The notes under the pieces: generated by a model
The model's database searches: none
What the model was told of the DNA's origin: nothing
What the model saw: the letters and a program-made list of their open reading frames with translations, nothing else
Position numbers and translations under genes: made by a program
Origin: Methylophilaceae bacterium
GTDB lineage: Bacteria > Pseudomonadota > Gammaproteobacteria > Burkholderiales > Methylophilaceae
Direction: 5' to 3'
Assembly (NCBI GenBank): GCA_014378915.1
Contig: JACMMS010000052.1
Location: 1-34,935, forward strand
Length of the DNA: 34,935 bases
Shown here: positions 8,786 to 16,352 of the stretch, one piece after another
Layout of the letters: each line of letters begins with the position of its first letter
Position numbering within the stretch: position 1 is the first letter of the stretch

Positions 8786-9721
8786 CTATTTATCCTGTAA
8801 AACAAAGCCTACAGTTTCAATACCCGCAATTTTTGATTGTCGGATAAACAAGTGAAGATCTTCTAACCTTGAAGCGTCTTTAGTCACAGTGGGCAGCATA
8901 CCTTTCGCTCGCATTGCCACCGTAATGGCATCAGAACCAACTGAAAACGGCGCAGTATCTACAATAACTACTTCATACATTTCGGATAACTCTTCAAGTA
9001 ATGCAGCAAAATTAGCGCGCTCTAATAACTCTGTAGGGTTAGGTGCTAATGAGCCTGCTGTGAGCACAGATAAGTTTGAAAGCTCAGCAATTTGAACAAT
9101 GTTATCTGTGGTAGCTCTATTAATTAGCTTATTAGATAAACCCAATTTATTGTCCAAGTTAAACAGCTGGTGCTGTTTTGGCTGACGCAAATTGGCATCG
9201 ACTAACAGTGTTTTTTTGCCTAACTGTGAAAAAATAATGGCTAAGTTTGCGGCTAGCTCATAGCTTTTGTCAGATGTATCCACACTGGTGATTGCCAGCG
9301 TTTTATTTCCTTTATCAAACCAGCGCATTAAAAGTTGACTGCGCAAATCACGTAAAATTTCACCTTTTTCGCTAAAAGGTGCATAAGCTGCAAACAAGGC
9401 TTGACTGAATTTTTTGACCGATGCTAGCTCATTGCTTTTATGCAAATATGGGTAATCAAACTGGTGCGCCAATGCCTGCTGGATATCCTGCTCTGAAACT
9501 AGCCCTAAACGCTTAGCAGCTTCTCCGAAAGCAAGCTTTTTATCATGCTGAGTAGTTAAAATGCGCTCTACGTCTTGTGGTTTAAGCTTGCCGAGTTGTA
9601 CTAATAAATCGCCAAATAGTTGCTCATCTTTTGGTAAATTTTGAGCGAGCTTTTTTTGCAAAGGTTGAATGAACGCATCATTTTGTGCCATCATTTCATC
9701 ATAAGGTTTTACAGAATCCAT
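8786..9721 (-). CDS. epsG: EpsG-type chain-length tyrosine-kinase homologue, degenerate P-loop
   Basis: The 311-residue cytoplasmic P-loop protein pairs with the Wzz-like EpsF, as in other XrtB loci. An N-terminal domain (about residues 35-95) resembles the T2SS-E/MshEN N-terminal fold found in EpsG. The BY-kinase domain follows, with LLVDANLRQPKQHQLF and VVIVDTAPFSVGSD (Walker B Asp255). The Walker A loop reads TSVDTSDKSYELAANL: Lys152-Ser153 remain, but the glycines of the usual GEGKS/GEGRS are gone. Walker A' is DAN rather than DxD. There is no C-terminal tyrosine cluster. Family membership is clear, yet ATP binding or kinase activity is doubtful. It may act as a structural co-polymerase partner. 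The ATG at 9719-9721 is 2 bases after epsF. Confidence 0.9.
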   Translation of the reverse strand: MDSVKPYDEMMAQNDAFIQPLQKKLAQNLPKDEQLFGDLLVQLGKLKPQDVERILTTQHDKKLAFGEAAKRLGLVSEQDIQQALAHQFDYPYLHKSNELASVKKFSQALFAAYAPFSEKGEILRDLRSQLLMRWFDKGNKTLAITSVDTSDKSYELAANLAIIFSQLGKKTLLVDANLRQPKQHQLFNLDNKLGLSNKLINRATTDNIVQIAELSNLSVLTAGSLAPNPTELLERANFAALLEELSEMYEVVIVDTAPFSVGSDAITVAMRAKGMLPTVTKDASRLEDLHLFIRQSKIAGIETVGFVLQDK

Positions 9722-9723
9722 AC

Positions 9724-11172
9724 TTACTTACTCCGCACCAAGGCATTGAAAGGCAATGGCTTTTTTTTCATGATGTCTGATTGAAAAAATTGTTTGAATT
9801 TTTTAAAAAGTCCACTCGCTACTTTTTTGTTCTCAACAAACGCACCAAGCACAGGCAAGTTAAATTGTTGCAACAAATCATCGGCAGTACGTACGCGCCT
9901 ATCCAACATTTCAGCCATTATGGCAAAGCCAACACCCAACATTAAGCCAAGGAAAATACTGACTAAAATATTCAGCATAATTTTAGGGCTAGAATGTTTA
10001 AGTGGTGGAATTGCTGGGTTTAACACCGATACATCTGTTTGTACCGATTGCCCTTCCATACTCGTTTGGCCATAGCGCTGCATCGCCGTATCATAAATAC
10101 GTTGCGCATTTTCTACCTCACGCACCAATACCGCCATATCATCATGCTGATTTCTAAGCTTTAATACATGGTCTTTTTGCGCAGCTAAAGCCGCGCGTAT
10201 TTCACCTTCACGCTGCTGGGACACACGAGCGGTTTGGCCTATGCTGCTACTGGTTTTAGCAATTTCCTCATTAATCCGCACAGTTAAATTAGTGACGTCA
10301 CCTTGTGCGATTTGGTATTGCGGATGATTTTTATCTAAACGCTTAGCTACATCAGCAAACTTTGCTTCTGCTTGCACTAGCTGCGCTTTTAAATTCTGTA
10401 TTAAGCCGTTAGCCAGTATTTCAGGGGATTCTGAAGCTTTACTACGATTTAACTGACTTTGGCGCGATGTGGTATCGTAAGTTTGCCCCTGCGCTGCTAC
10501 TAATTGGCTAGATAGCTCGGCTAAGCGAGCAGTTTCCATATCTAACCGCTCATCCGTTGATACAATGCCATGTTGTTTTTGATAAGTAGAAAGCTTATCT
10601 TGCGCAACTTCAACCCCTAGCCTCAAGCCTTTAATTTGACTATCAAACCAAGCTGCAGCTTGTTTTGCAGGCTCAACTTTCAGTTGTAGGTTAGTGTAAA
10701 TATAAGCTTCAGCAAAGGTGTTGGCTAATACCGCTGCAAACTTAGGATCTGCACCTTGATAGCTAATTTTAATCACGCTACTTTCACGTGATGGCTCAAC
10801 ATCCAAGTTGGTTAAAAACTGATCAGCATACCAATCTCGAATATCGCCTTCGCCCTTAGTTGCTTTATCAAACTGTGCTTTTGCTAGCGGACTATTCCCC
10901 ACACCTAACTTATCTACCACTTTGAGCGCTACATTACGACTAGCAATAATGTCCACTTGTGTCGCCATGTATCCTGGCATTAAAGTAGCAGGCAAAACAA
11001 AGCCTGTTACTGGATCAGCACCTTTAGTATTAACCACTAATGAAGTGCTGGCTGTGTAGGTTTTTGGTAGCAAAAAACTTATCACCGTTGTCACCAACAC
11101 GGTGACAAAAAACACCCAAATAACGATTAACTTGCGCGCCAATATAATGGATAAAAATTGCGAAAAATTCAT
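9724..11172 (-). CDS. epsF: EpsF chain-length determinant (Wzz/PCP family)
   Basis: The 482-residue polysaccharide co-polymerase has two flanking membrane helices. One is near residues 12-35 (LIVIWVFFVTVLVTTVISF). The other is near the C-terminus (ILVSIFLGLMLGVGFAIMAE), followed by the cytoplasmic tail LDRRVRTADDLLQQFNLPVL that normally contacts the kinase partner. The periplasmic part has long heptad-rich stretches, about residues 150-370, that should form the helical coiled-coil hairpin of the family. It sets polymer length and connects polymerase to the export channel. It is followed immediately by epsG (2 bases). The preceding gene, epsE, ends 58 bases upstream of the epsF ATG. Confidence 0.93.
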   Translation of the reverse strand: MNFSQFLSIILARKLIVIWVFFVTVLVTTVISFLLPKTYTASTSLVVNTKGADPVTGFVLPATLMPGYMATQVDIIASRNVALKVVDKLGVGNSPLAKAQFDKATKGEGDIRDWYADQFLTNLDVEPSRESSVIKISYQGADPKFAAVLANTFAEAYIYTNLQLKVEPAKQAAAWFDSQIKGLRLGVEVAQDKLSTYQKQHGIVSTDERLDMETARLAELSSQLVAAQGQTYDTTSRQSQLNRSKASESPEILANGLIQNLKAQLVQAEAKFADVAKRLDKNHPQYQIAQGDVTNLTVRINEEIAKTSSSIGQTARVSQQREGEIRAALAAQKDHVLKLRNQHDDMAVLVREVENAQRIYDTAMQRYGQTSMEGQSVQTDVSVLNPAIPPLKHSSPKIMLNILVSIFLGLMLGVGFAIMAEMLDRRVRTADDLLQQFNLPVLGAFVENKKVASGLFKKFKQFFQSDIMKKKPLPFNALVRSK

Positions 11173-11230
11173 TAAAAACCCTTAAACGTTCAACTTGAGT
11201 TAGCTTGTAACTTGCTTAAAAATGGCTGAC

Positions 11231-12358
11231 TTAAAACAAACTTTCACCGATATACACTACATCGTCCACTTGTAAGAAATCACTGGGATTGGCGCTAATA
11301 GTTGTGAGCTTGCCCGAAACATCCATACGCTTGATTTTAACGCCACGCTCAGTACCGCGCCCTGTTAAACCGCCGCCTGTAGATAGCGCTTGTGCTAATG
11401 TCATATTGCGCTCTAACCTAAATGCACCAGGCCGCTGTACTTCTCCGTAAATGTAAAATACGGGGGTGCGTGGCACATAGATAGAATCACCGCTGGCTAA
11501 CTCAAAGTTGGATTTGGTATCAGCTGAACGATATAGCTGGTCAACATCAATTTCATGCTTAACAGTTTTTCCATTCCGATTAGTAATGACAATAATCTTG
11601 TCAGCACCTCCAGACGAAATGCCACCTGCTTGCGACAAAAAATCCAACACACTACGTACACCGCCCACTACTGAATACTTACCTGGCCGATTGACCTGAC
11701 CCAACACTGACACCTCACGCGCATTAACATACACAATGTCATCACCAATCACTTTGGGGTTATTGTCAGCATTACCTTTGGTGAGCAACTCACGTAAGTC
11801 GTAATCTTGCTTAGTCGTTTTGCCCTCTTTAGTACGGACAATTGTCACGATATCCGAACCGTTTGGTGTTGGACCGCCAGCCAAAGCCAGCACATCAGAT
11901 AAATTACTAGGGCGATCTAAAGGGAAACGGCCCGGCTTATAGACATCACCTAGCACCGATATAAACTGACTTTGAAACTGCAACACAACCAAATTCACTT
12001 GTGCTTGCTTTATAAAACCACCTTGCTCCAATCCTTCTACTAATTTTTTTTCCGCCATCGCTGGGCTTAAGTCCCCTATTTTAATTTCCCCAAGTAGTGG
12101 AAAAGTAATAGTACCTGCTGCAGTAACTCTGGCTTCGGTTGTTAAATCTGGGCTGCTATATACCGTAATACGGACCAAGTCGCCTGCGCCTATCATGTAG
12201 TCTGAACGTGCAACATCAGCAGCATATGCTGAACTAAAACCTTGAAAAAAACTGAGCATCCAGATCATGATTAAAAAAAACACTGACTTAACAAAAGCGC
12301 TTTTTTTATTCCCAGAGCCGCTTAAATACGATAAAACTTGATTAAAATTAATGTGCAT
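11231..12358 (-). CDS. epsE: EpsE polysaccharide export protein (Wza-related, SLBB repeats)
   Basis: The 375-residue exported protein has a signal peptide with a long charged n-region, ending near SSAYAADVA. A Poly_export domain follows (YMIGAGDLVRITVYSSPDL), then three SLBB-type segments. These begin near FISVLGDVYKPGRFPL, VSVLGQVNRPGKYSVV and FYIYGEVQRPGAFRLE. The family forms the periplasmic/outer-membrane export conduit. Unlike classical Wza there is no lipobox cysteine (the protein has no cysteine at all). There is also no C-terminal amphipathic helix: it ends DDVVYIGESLF. Crossing of the outer membrane may therefore depend on a partner barrel, with EpsL encoded in the same operon a candidate (inference). 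It lies 40 bases downstream of epsD. Confidence 0.93.
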   Translation of the reverse strand: MHINFNQVLSYLSGSGNKKSAFVKSVFFLIMIWMLSFFQGFSSAYAADVARSDYMIGAGDLVRITVYSSPDLTTEARVTAAGTITFPLLGEIKIGDLSPAMAEKKLVEGLEQGGFIKQAQVNLVVLQFQSQFISVLGDVYKPGRFPLDRPSNLSDVLALAGGPTPNGSDIVTIVRTKEGKTTKQDYDLRELLTKGNADNNPKVIGDDIVYVNAREVSVLGQVNRPGKYSVVGGVRSVLDFLSQAGGISSGGADKIIVITNRNGKTVKHEIDVDQLYRSADTKSNFELASGDSIYVPRTPVFYIYGEVQRPGAFRLERNMTLAQALSTGGGLTGRGTERGVKIKRMDVSGKLTTISANPSDFLQVDDVVYIGESLF

Positions 12359-12398
12359 TGCTGAAACCCTGTTTTTTAAAATAATGATTCAACTCGAT

Positions 12399-13394
12399 TT
12401 AAAAACCTGCGAAACCTTTATCTAAATGTGACTGTGTTTTTTCTTCTGCTTTTGCATCTGTAGCTTTGGGGCTGCCCAATGTTGCGGCAGCTTGTGGACT
12501 TGTTAACGGACTCGCTGGCACAGCGTCTTTCATATCAGCAAAAGCACCTACATATTCAACTTTTGCATCTTTTTTAAGTGCATCCATTTCTTTTTTAGCT
12601 AAGGCATTTTTATTCTGATTTAAAAAATACTGCTCAATCACAGGCCTTGCTTTATCTTTAGCAATAGGTTGTGATTGTGATGCTGCGATATACACCAGGT
12701 TAATCGATTTTTCATTGGTAATAGCAACGGCATCACCGTCTTTCAAAGGCTGCAATTTTTTTAGTAACTCTAATGGAATCTGTTCTGCGTTACGTACATT
12801 GCTATTTGCAGCAAATTTGTAGTCTTTAGACTTTAACCACACCGCCATTTCAGCAATAGTTTTTTTAGACTTTACGGCCTCTTCCACTTCCATGTACTTG
12901 TCTTTGCTCACCTCTACAGCGAGCTCTTGTAATTTAAAAATACGTCTATTTTCAAAAAGCTCAGGATGTGTGCTGTAAAACTCGGTCACTTCTGTTGCAC
13001 TTGGCTTTGTTACTTTAGCCATTTGTTGCTCTAAATAAGCTTGCGCTAAAATTTGGCTTTTTGAAGTTTCTAAAGCTTGTAACACATTAGGATCGCGATC
13101 TAATTTGGTTTCCAATGCCTTTTGTTTTAACAATTGCTGGTCAACCAAACGCACCAATATCTCTTTTTCTGCTTGTTTACTCTGCGTCTCATTGAGTCGT
13201 CCCATGCGACTTAGCTGAAAATTAATCTGATGGATAGATATTTCATCACCATTCACTTTTGCAACCACTTGTGTTTCATTGGCTTTTTCTGCATTGGGTT
13301 CCTTTTTACCACAGGCGACTAAAGTTAGCATGGCAGATAAAATAATTAATGTGGAAATTGATGTTTTATTGATACTGATGGCGTTTATATTCAT
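12399..13394 (-). CDS. epsD: EpsD-family peptidyl-prolyl isomerase lipoprotein
   Basis: The 331-residue protein carries a lipoprotein signal: a hydrophobic segment then LVAC with Cys28 as the lipidation site. A SurA-like N-terminal region follows (VAKVNGDEISIHQINFQLSR), then a PpiC/parvulin-like fold in the middle of the protein. This matches the EpsD family of exosortase-linked exopolysaccharide loci. The likely role is periplasmic folding help for outer-membrane or export components such as EpsE and EpsL. The Ala/Pro/Lys-rich tail ends HLDKGFAGF. The 188-base gap upstream contains an inverted repeat and a motif shared with the gap before the CPBP protease gene, so an extra promoter may lie there. 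Confidence 0.92.
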   Translation of the reverse strand: MNINAISINKTSISTLIILSAMLTLVACGKKEPNAEKANETQVVAKVNGDEISIHQINFQLSRMGRLNETQSKQAEKEILVRLVDQQLLKQKALETKLDRDPNVLQALETSKSQILAQAYLEQQMAKVTKPSATEVTEFYSTHPELFENRRIFKLQELAVEVSKDKYMEVEEAVKSKKTIAEMAVWLKSKDYKFAANSNVRNAEQIPLELLKKLQPLKDGDAVAITNEKSINLVYIAASQSQPIAKDKARPVIEQYFLNQNKNALAKKEMDALKKDAKVEYVGAFADMKDAVPASPLTSPQAAATLGSPKATDAKAEEKTQSHLDKGFAGF

Positions 13395-13492
13395 GAATAA
13401 CTTCTGACCTTAAATGTTTGTCACAAAACCAAAACAACAGATGGCTGAGTAAAAAATGGATTAATTTATATGACTAGTTTAAGAAAATAATG

Positions 13493-13508
13493 TGACATTT
13501 ATATGTCA
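13493..13508. promoter_or_regulatory. Perfect 6-bp inverted repeat upstream of epsD
   Basis: TGACAT, four bases, ATGTCA. It lies about 100 bases before the epsD start and overlaps a 15-base motif shared with the gap ahead of the CPBP gene. A dimeric regulator site is possible; no family is recognised. Confidence 0.35.
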
Positions 13509-13515
13509 GTAATAT
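13501..13515 (-). promoter_or_regulatory. Second copy of the shared motif, upstream of epsD
   Basis: It reads ATATTACTGACATAT on the minus strand, the same orientation relative to transcription as the copy at 15547-15561. It overlaps the inverted repeat at 13493-13508. The two copies suggest common control of the CPBP-epsL and epsD onward segments. Confidence 0.35.
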
Positions 13516-13582
13516 TTCAAGCGCGTGATAATTGAAAAGCACTATCAAACAAATAAATACTAGGAGCTTAAAAAGTTGTGGC

Positions 13583-14797
13583 TTAGAAGTTATACCTAAG
13601 CGCAGCGCTTACCGTGTTATCGTGGTAATCTGCATTAGGCAAATTAGTGGTACGTTGCTCTTTTCTATAGACTAATTGCACTTGGCTTTTAAGTGTGGGA
13701 AGGTAAAGCAAGGAAATATTCGCACTTTTAAACTCATCCACTCTTTTAATACCGCTACTTATAAATAGGCCTGAACTACCTAAATAATCTCGGTGCTCTA
13801 AGCTAATCCCTGCCCTAACCATCACTTTTTCTGTTGGGTTCCACGCAGGGTTAAAGCTCACACCTTTAGACTGCACATAAGTAGAAAGAGTATCTTCTAC
13901 CGCATTCAACTCCTGATACACGCTAAAATTAAATGAAGTTTTTGTGCTAAATGCATAATCAATATTTAAGCGCTCACTCAAGCCACTAAATGCACGTTCT
14001 GGTACATTTTTATAATCTAAATTCACCTGAGAAACGCTACCGCTAATTCTAGTTTTAGCTGTTGGAGCCCATGCGGCATTGGCAATTAATTCTTTTCGAG
14101 TATTTTCTTTACCAAATAAAACTAAACTAAAGCCTGTTCTGTTGGCATAGGTAGTGGTGGTGTTACGGTAAGCCAAGCCCAATTGCGTGCCTAAGGTATT
14201 GCTATACCGCAGGCCACTTTCAAGCGAAGTACTTTCGTTATTAATTGATCTAAAGCTCACCAAACTGTTGTCTGATTGGCCTGTTTGCCCATTCACTCGT
14301 GCCACCCAATCTGGATGAAACTGCCAATTAGCACTGGCAAACTTTCGGTTATTGGTACGAATATTACGTACTGGGTTTTGATTTTCGGAGAAGCTAGAAA
14401 TACCTACATTTTGATCAGCACCTAATTCGCCAAAAAAATCATTACCCAAGCGCCAATTCCAATCGACGCTATAAGCATTGCCCACGTTATTAAGCAAAGT
14501 AAAGCGTTTATATTGATTGTCATTGATATTGGCAGATAACTTAATAAGCTGGCGGCTCAGCCTGATGTTTGCATCTACCCCTAGTTCAGTACTTACAATA
14601 TTATCGCCCGTGGCGGTTGAGCCAAACGCATTTAGTGCTTGTGCAGAGTTATTAAATCTAAATACGTTGTCGTCATGTGTGGCATTAACACTGACATATG
14701 GCGTAATATTAATAACGCCTTCAGCACAAACAGCACCGCTGTAAAGCCATATCATGGCGACAAACAATTGAGATTTTTTGCACGCTAATTTACTCAC
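13583..14797 (-). CDS. epsL: EpsL-like outer-membrane beta-barrel of the XrtB system
   Basis: The start is GTG at 14795-14797, whose G overlaps the stop TAG of the upstream CPBP gene. The longer frame (TTG at 14833) would put extra residues ahead of a clear signal peptide: lysines, then LFVAMIWLYSGAVCA, cleaved before EGV. The 404-residue protein is dominated by alternating hydrophobic/polar strands rich in Asn, Ser, Thr, Tyr and aromatic girdles. It ends in RYNF with the C-terminal Phe typical of Bam-inserted barrels. It starts mature with the conserved TPYVSVNATHDDNVFRF, seen in 'exosortase B system-associated EpsL' proteins. Position and fold suggest the outer-membrane exit or anchoring barrel for the exopolysaccharide; direct function is not established. 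Confidence 0.85.
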   Translation of the reverse strand: MSKLACKKSQLFVAMIWLYSGAVCAEGVINITPYVSVNATHDDNVFRFNNSAQALNAFGSTATGDNIVSTELGVDANIRLSRQLIKLSANINDNQYKRFTLLNNVGNAYSVDWNWRLGNDFFGELGADQNVGISSFSENQNPVRNIRTNNRKFASANWQFHPDWVARVNGQTGQSDNSLVSFRSINNESTSLESGLRYSNTLGTQLGLAYRNTTTTYANRTGFSLVLFGKENTRKELIANAAWAPTAKTRISGSVSQVNLDYKNVPERAFSGLSERLNIDYAFSTKTSFNFSVYQELNAVEDTLSTYVQSKGVSFNPAWNPTEKVMVRAGISLEHRDYLGSSGLFISSGIKRVDEFKSANISLLYLPTLKSQVQLVYRKEQRTTNLPNADYHDNTVSAALRYNF

Positions 14798-15498
14798 TAC
14801 CAGTAATCCCAGTGAGCGGTATACAACACCCAAAGTCCCAAAAGACCATTAGTGACAGCATGGGCAATGATAGGTGACCACAAATTACGCTGACTTTTAT
14901 ATAGCCACCCGTAAGCAAACCCCGCTATAAGGCCTGCAAGCCATAAGCTATGCTCGACAGCAAACAGCACGGCGCTGGCAAAAAAAGCAAAATGGCCAAT
15001 ATAAGCAGGGTTCACTTTTAAAAAATCTTGATCTTGCAACCAGCGCATAAAAAACGAACGCCAAAATAGCTCTTCCATTACCGGCACAATTAAAGCTGCT
15101 CCCGTAATACGTGAAATAGCCAATAAGGTATCGATTGTTTTGCCATCGGCTTTTAGCGGATTAAAACCTATCCCATGCTGTGATTCGCCCATCACAGCCC
15201 AAGTTGGATATGGCGATATCCACAATACAAAAACTAGCAGACCCACGGCGATACTAATAATATAAGCGCTAGAACTTAGGCGGGATTGAGTAGGTTGATC
15301 GTTGGCGCTAAGCTCAGAATAATCACGCCAAAACCAAGCCAGCAAGCTCGCGACAACTAAAACTCTAATACCATAAATCCAGCGTACCTCATGCACCAAA
15401 GGCTGTAACCATGAAGCTAAGGAATCATTAAGAGCAAGAAATAAAATATAGACAACGAAAGGCAACGTGCGGGAGAGTGTTGCGCGAGAAAACAACAT
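14797..15498 (-). CDS. CPBP/CAAX-like membrane protease of exosortase loci
   Basis: The 233-residue integral membrane protein has about eight hydrophobic segments. It carries the CPBP (Abi/Rce1-like) signature: Glu142-Glu143-x3-Arg147 in VMEELFWRSFF, His183 in AVEHSLW, and His213 in IIAHAVTNGLL. Short CPBP proteins of this type ('CAAX prenyl protease-related') accompany exosortase/PEP-CTERM systems, where the substrate is unknown. It appears to be the first gene of the exopolysaccharide operon: 149 bases separate it from the upstream coiled-coil gene, and its stop overlaps the epsL GTG start. The start ATG is at 15496-15498. Confidence 0.88.
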   Translation of the reverse strand: MLFSRATLSRTLPFVVYILFLALNDSLASWLQPLVHEVRWIYGIRVLVVASLLAWFWRDYSELSANDQPTQSRLSSSAYIISIAVGLLVFVLWISPYPTWAVMGESQHGIGFNPLKADGKTIDTLLAISRITGAALIVPVMEELFWRSFFMRWLQDQDFLKVNPAYIGHFAFFASAVLFAVEHSLWLAGLIAGFAYGWLYKSQRNLWSPIIAHAVTNGLLGLWVLYTAHWDYW

Positions 15499-15546
15499 AA
15501 AACAAACCTTGAAGCTGACTTTTAATCAGCTTATATTACAAATAAA

Positions 15547-15561
15547 ATATGACAGTAATAT
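15547..15561 (-). promoter_or_regulatory. Motif ATATTACTGTCATAT upstream of the exopolysaccharide operon
   Basis: It matches 14 of 15 positions with the copy at 13501-13515 upstream of epsD (ATATTACTGACATAT on the same strand). It lies 49 bases before the CPBP protease start, in the gap that divides the two gene sets. A shared operator or promoter element is inferred. Confidence 0.35.
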
Positions 15562-15647
15562 GTATTTAGCATGACGCTAATACGACAAAACAGTTAAAAA
15601 AATTCTTTAAATGGGTCCGAAAACAAATTTATTCGGTAAAGAGTTAG

Positions 15648-16340
15648 CTAATTTACAACTTGTTTAACACTAACACGCTCATCATTTAATTGGTCTTGAT
15701 AGCTTTGCATCGCATTTTCAAGTTCTACACGTTTTAATTGAAAAAAAGACTCTTTACGCATAGCGGCTTGATAGGTACTAGGGTTTTCGTACACCTTCAC
15801 CAATTCAGTACCTATGTCATAAAGCTTTGCGTTTTTTGTAGTACATATAGCAAGCGCTTTTGAAGTATCCGAAACATTAGCGACCAAGGTTTTACGCTGG
15901 GCATCATTCACTTTTAAATCGGCCTGTGCCTGCTGATACTTTTGAGTTAACTCACTCAAGTTTTTTTGCGTTGATTCCAATATGGTTTGTGTTTTTGCTA
16001 GCTTATCTTCTGTTGCAAGCTTTTCATCGGTTGTTTTTTTAAGATCACTCTGCAATATAGCTACTTTGTTTTTAGCTGTAGTTAAGCTAGCGTTTAATTT
16101 TTTTGCTTGCTCATCACTCTCTGTAAGCTTGGCTTCTAGCTCTTTTTTCTGAGCATCAAATTCCTTTTGCATAGTCGCTTTTTCGGCTTCCATATCCTGC
16201 TTTATTTTTTGGATTATTAATGCTGCTCGTCTAGAAGACTTGTCTTTTTCTGCAGCAAAGCTATTGTTTGAGAAAACAAATGTTATTGCTAACGCAGCAA
16301 TAATTAAATGTAAATTTTTATAAGTTGGTTTTAGGATCAT
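15648..16340 (-). CDS. Exported coiled-coil protein of the adhesin/TonB locus
   Basis: The start is ATG at 16338-16340, preceded by GAGA; the slightly longer frame uses TTG at 16352. The 230-residue protein has a signal peptide ending near NNSFAA. A highly charged Lys/Glu/Gln-rich stretch follows (about residues 38-155) with heptad periodicity, so a long parallel coiled coil is expected. A shorter C-terminal block (ICTTKNAKLYDIGTELVKVY...) holds the only cysteine and looks like a conserved module. It lies 12 bases downstream of the porin stop, so the two are co-transcribed. A periplasmic spacer or tether working with the porin or the TonB complex is plausible from context alone. I do not recognise a named family. 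Confidence 0.75.
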   Translation of the reverse strand: MILKPTYKNLHLIIAALAITFVFSNNSFAAEKDKSSRRAALIIQKIKQDMEAEKATMQKEFDAQKKELEAKLTESDEQAKKLNASLTTAKNKVAILQSDLKKTTDEKLATEDKLAKTQTILESTQKNLSELTQKYQQAQADLKVNDAQRKTLVANVSDTSKALAICTTKNAKLYDIGTELVKVYENPSTYQAAMRKESFFQLKRVELENAMQSYQDQLNDERVSVKQVVN

Positions 16341-16352
16341 AATAAGTCTCAA

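Noticed and set aside
8803-8805. TTG as start of xrtB
   Set aside because: The ATG at 8782-8784 has AGGA at 8-base spacing and gives a cleaner N-terminus.
15512-15532. Inverted repeat AAGCTGA-N7-TCAGCTT between the coiled-coil gene and the CPBP gene
   Set aside because: On the minus strand it is not followed by a T-run and it sits just ahead of the CPBP start. The stem is only 7 bp, so I cannot call it a terminator; it may be a leader hairpin.
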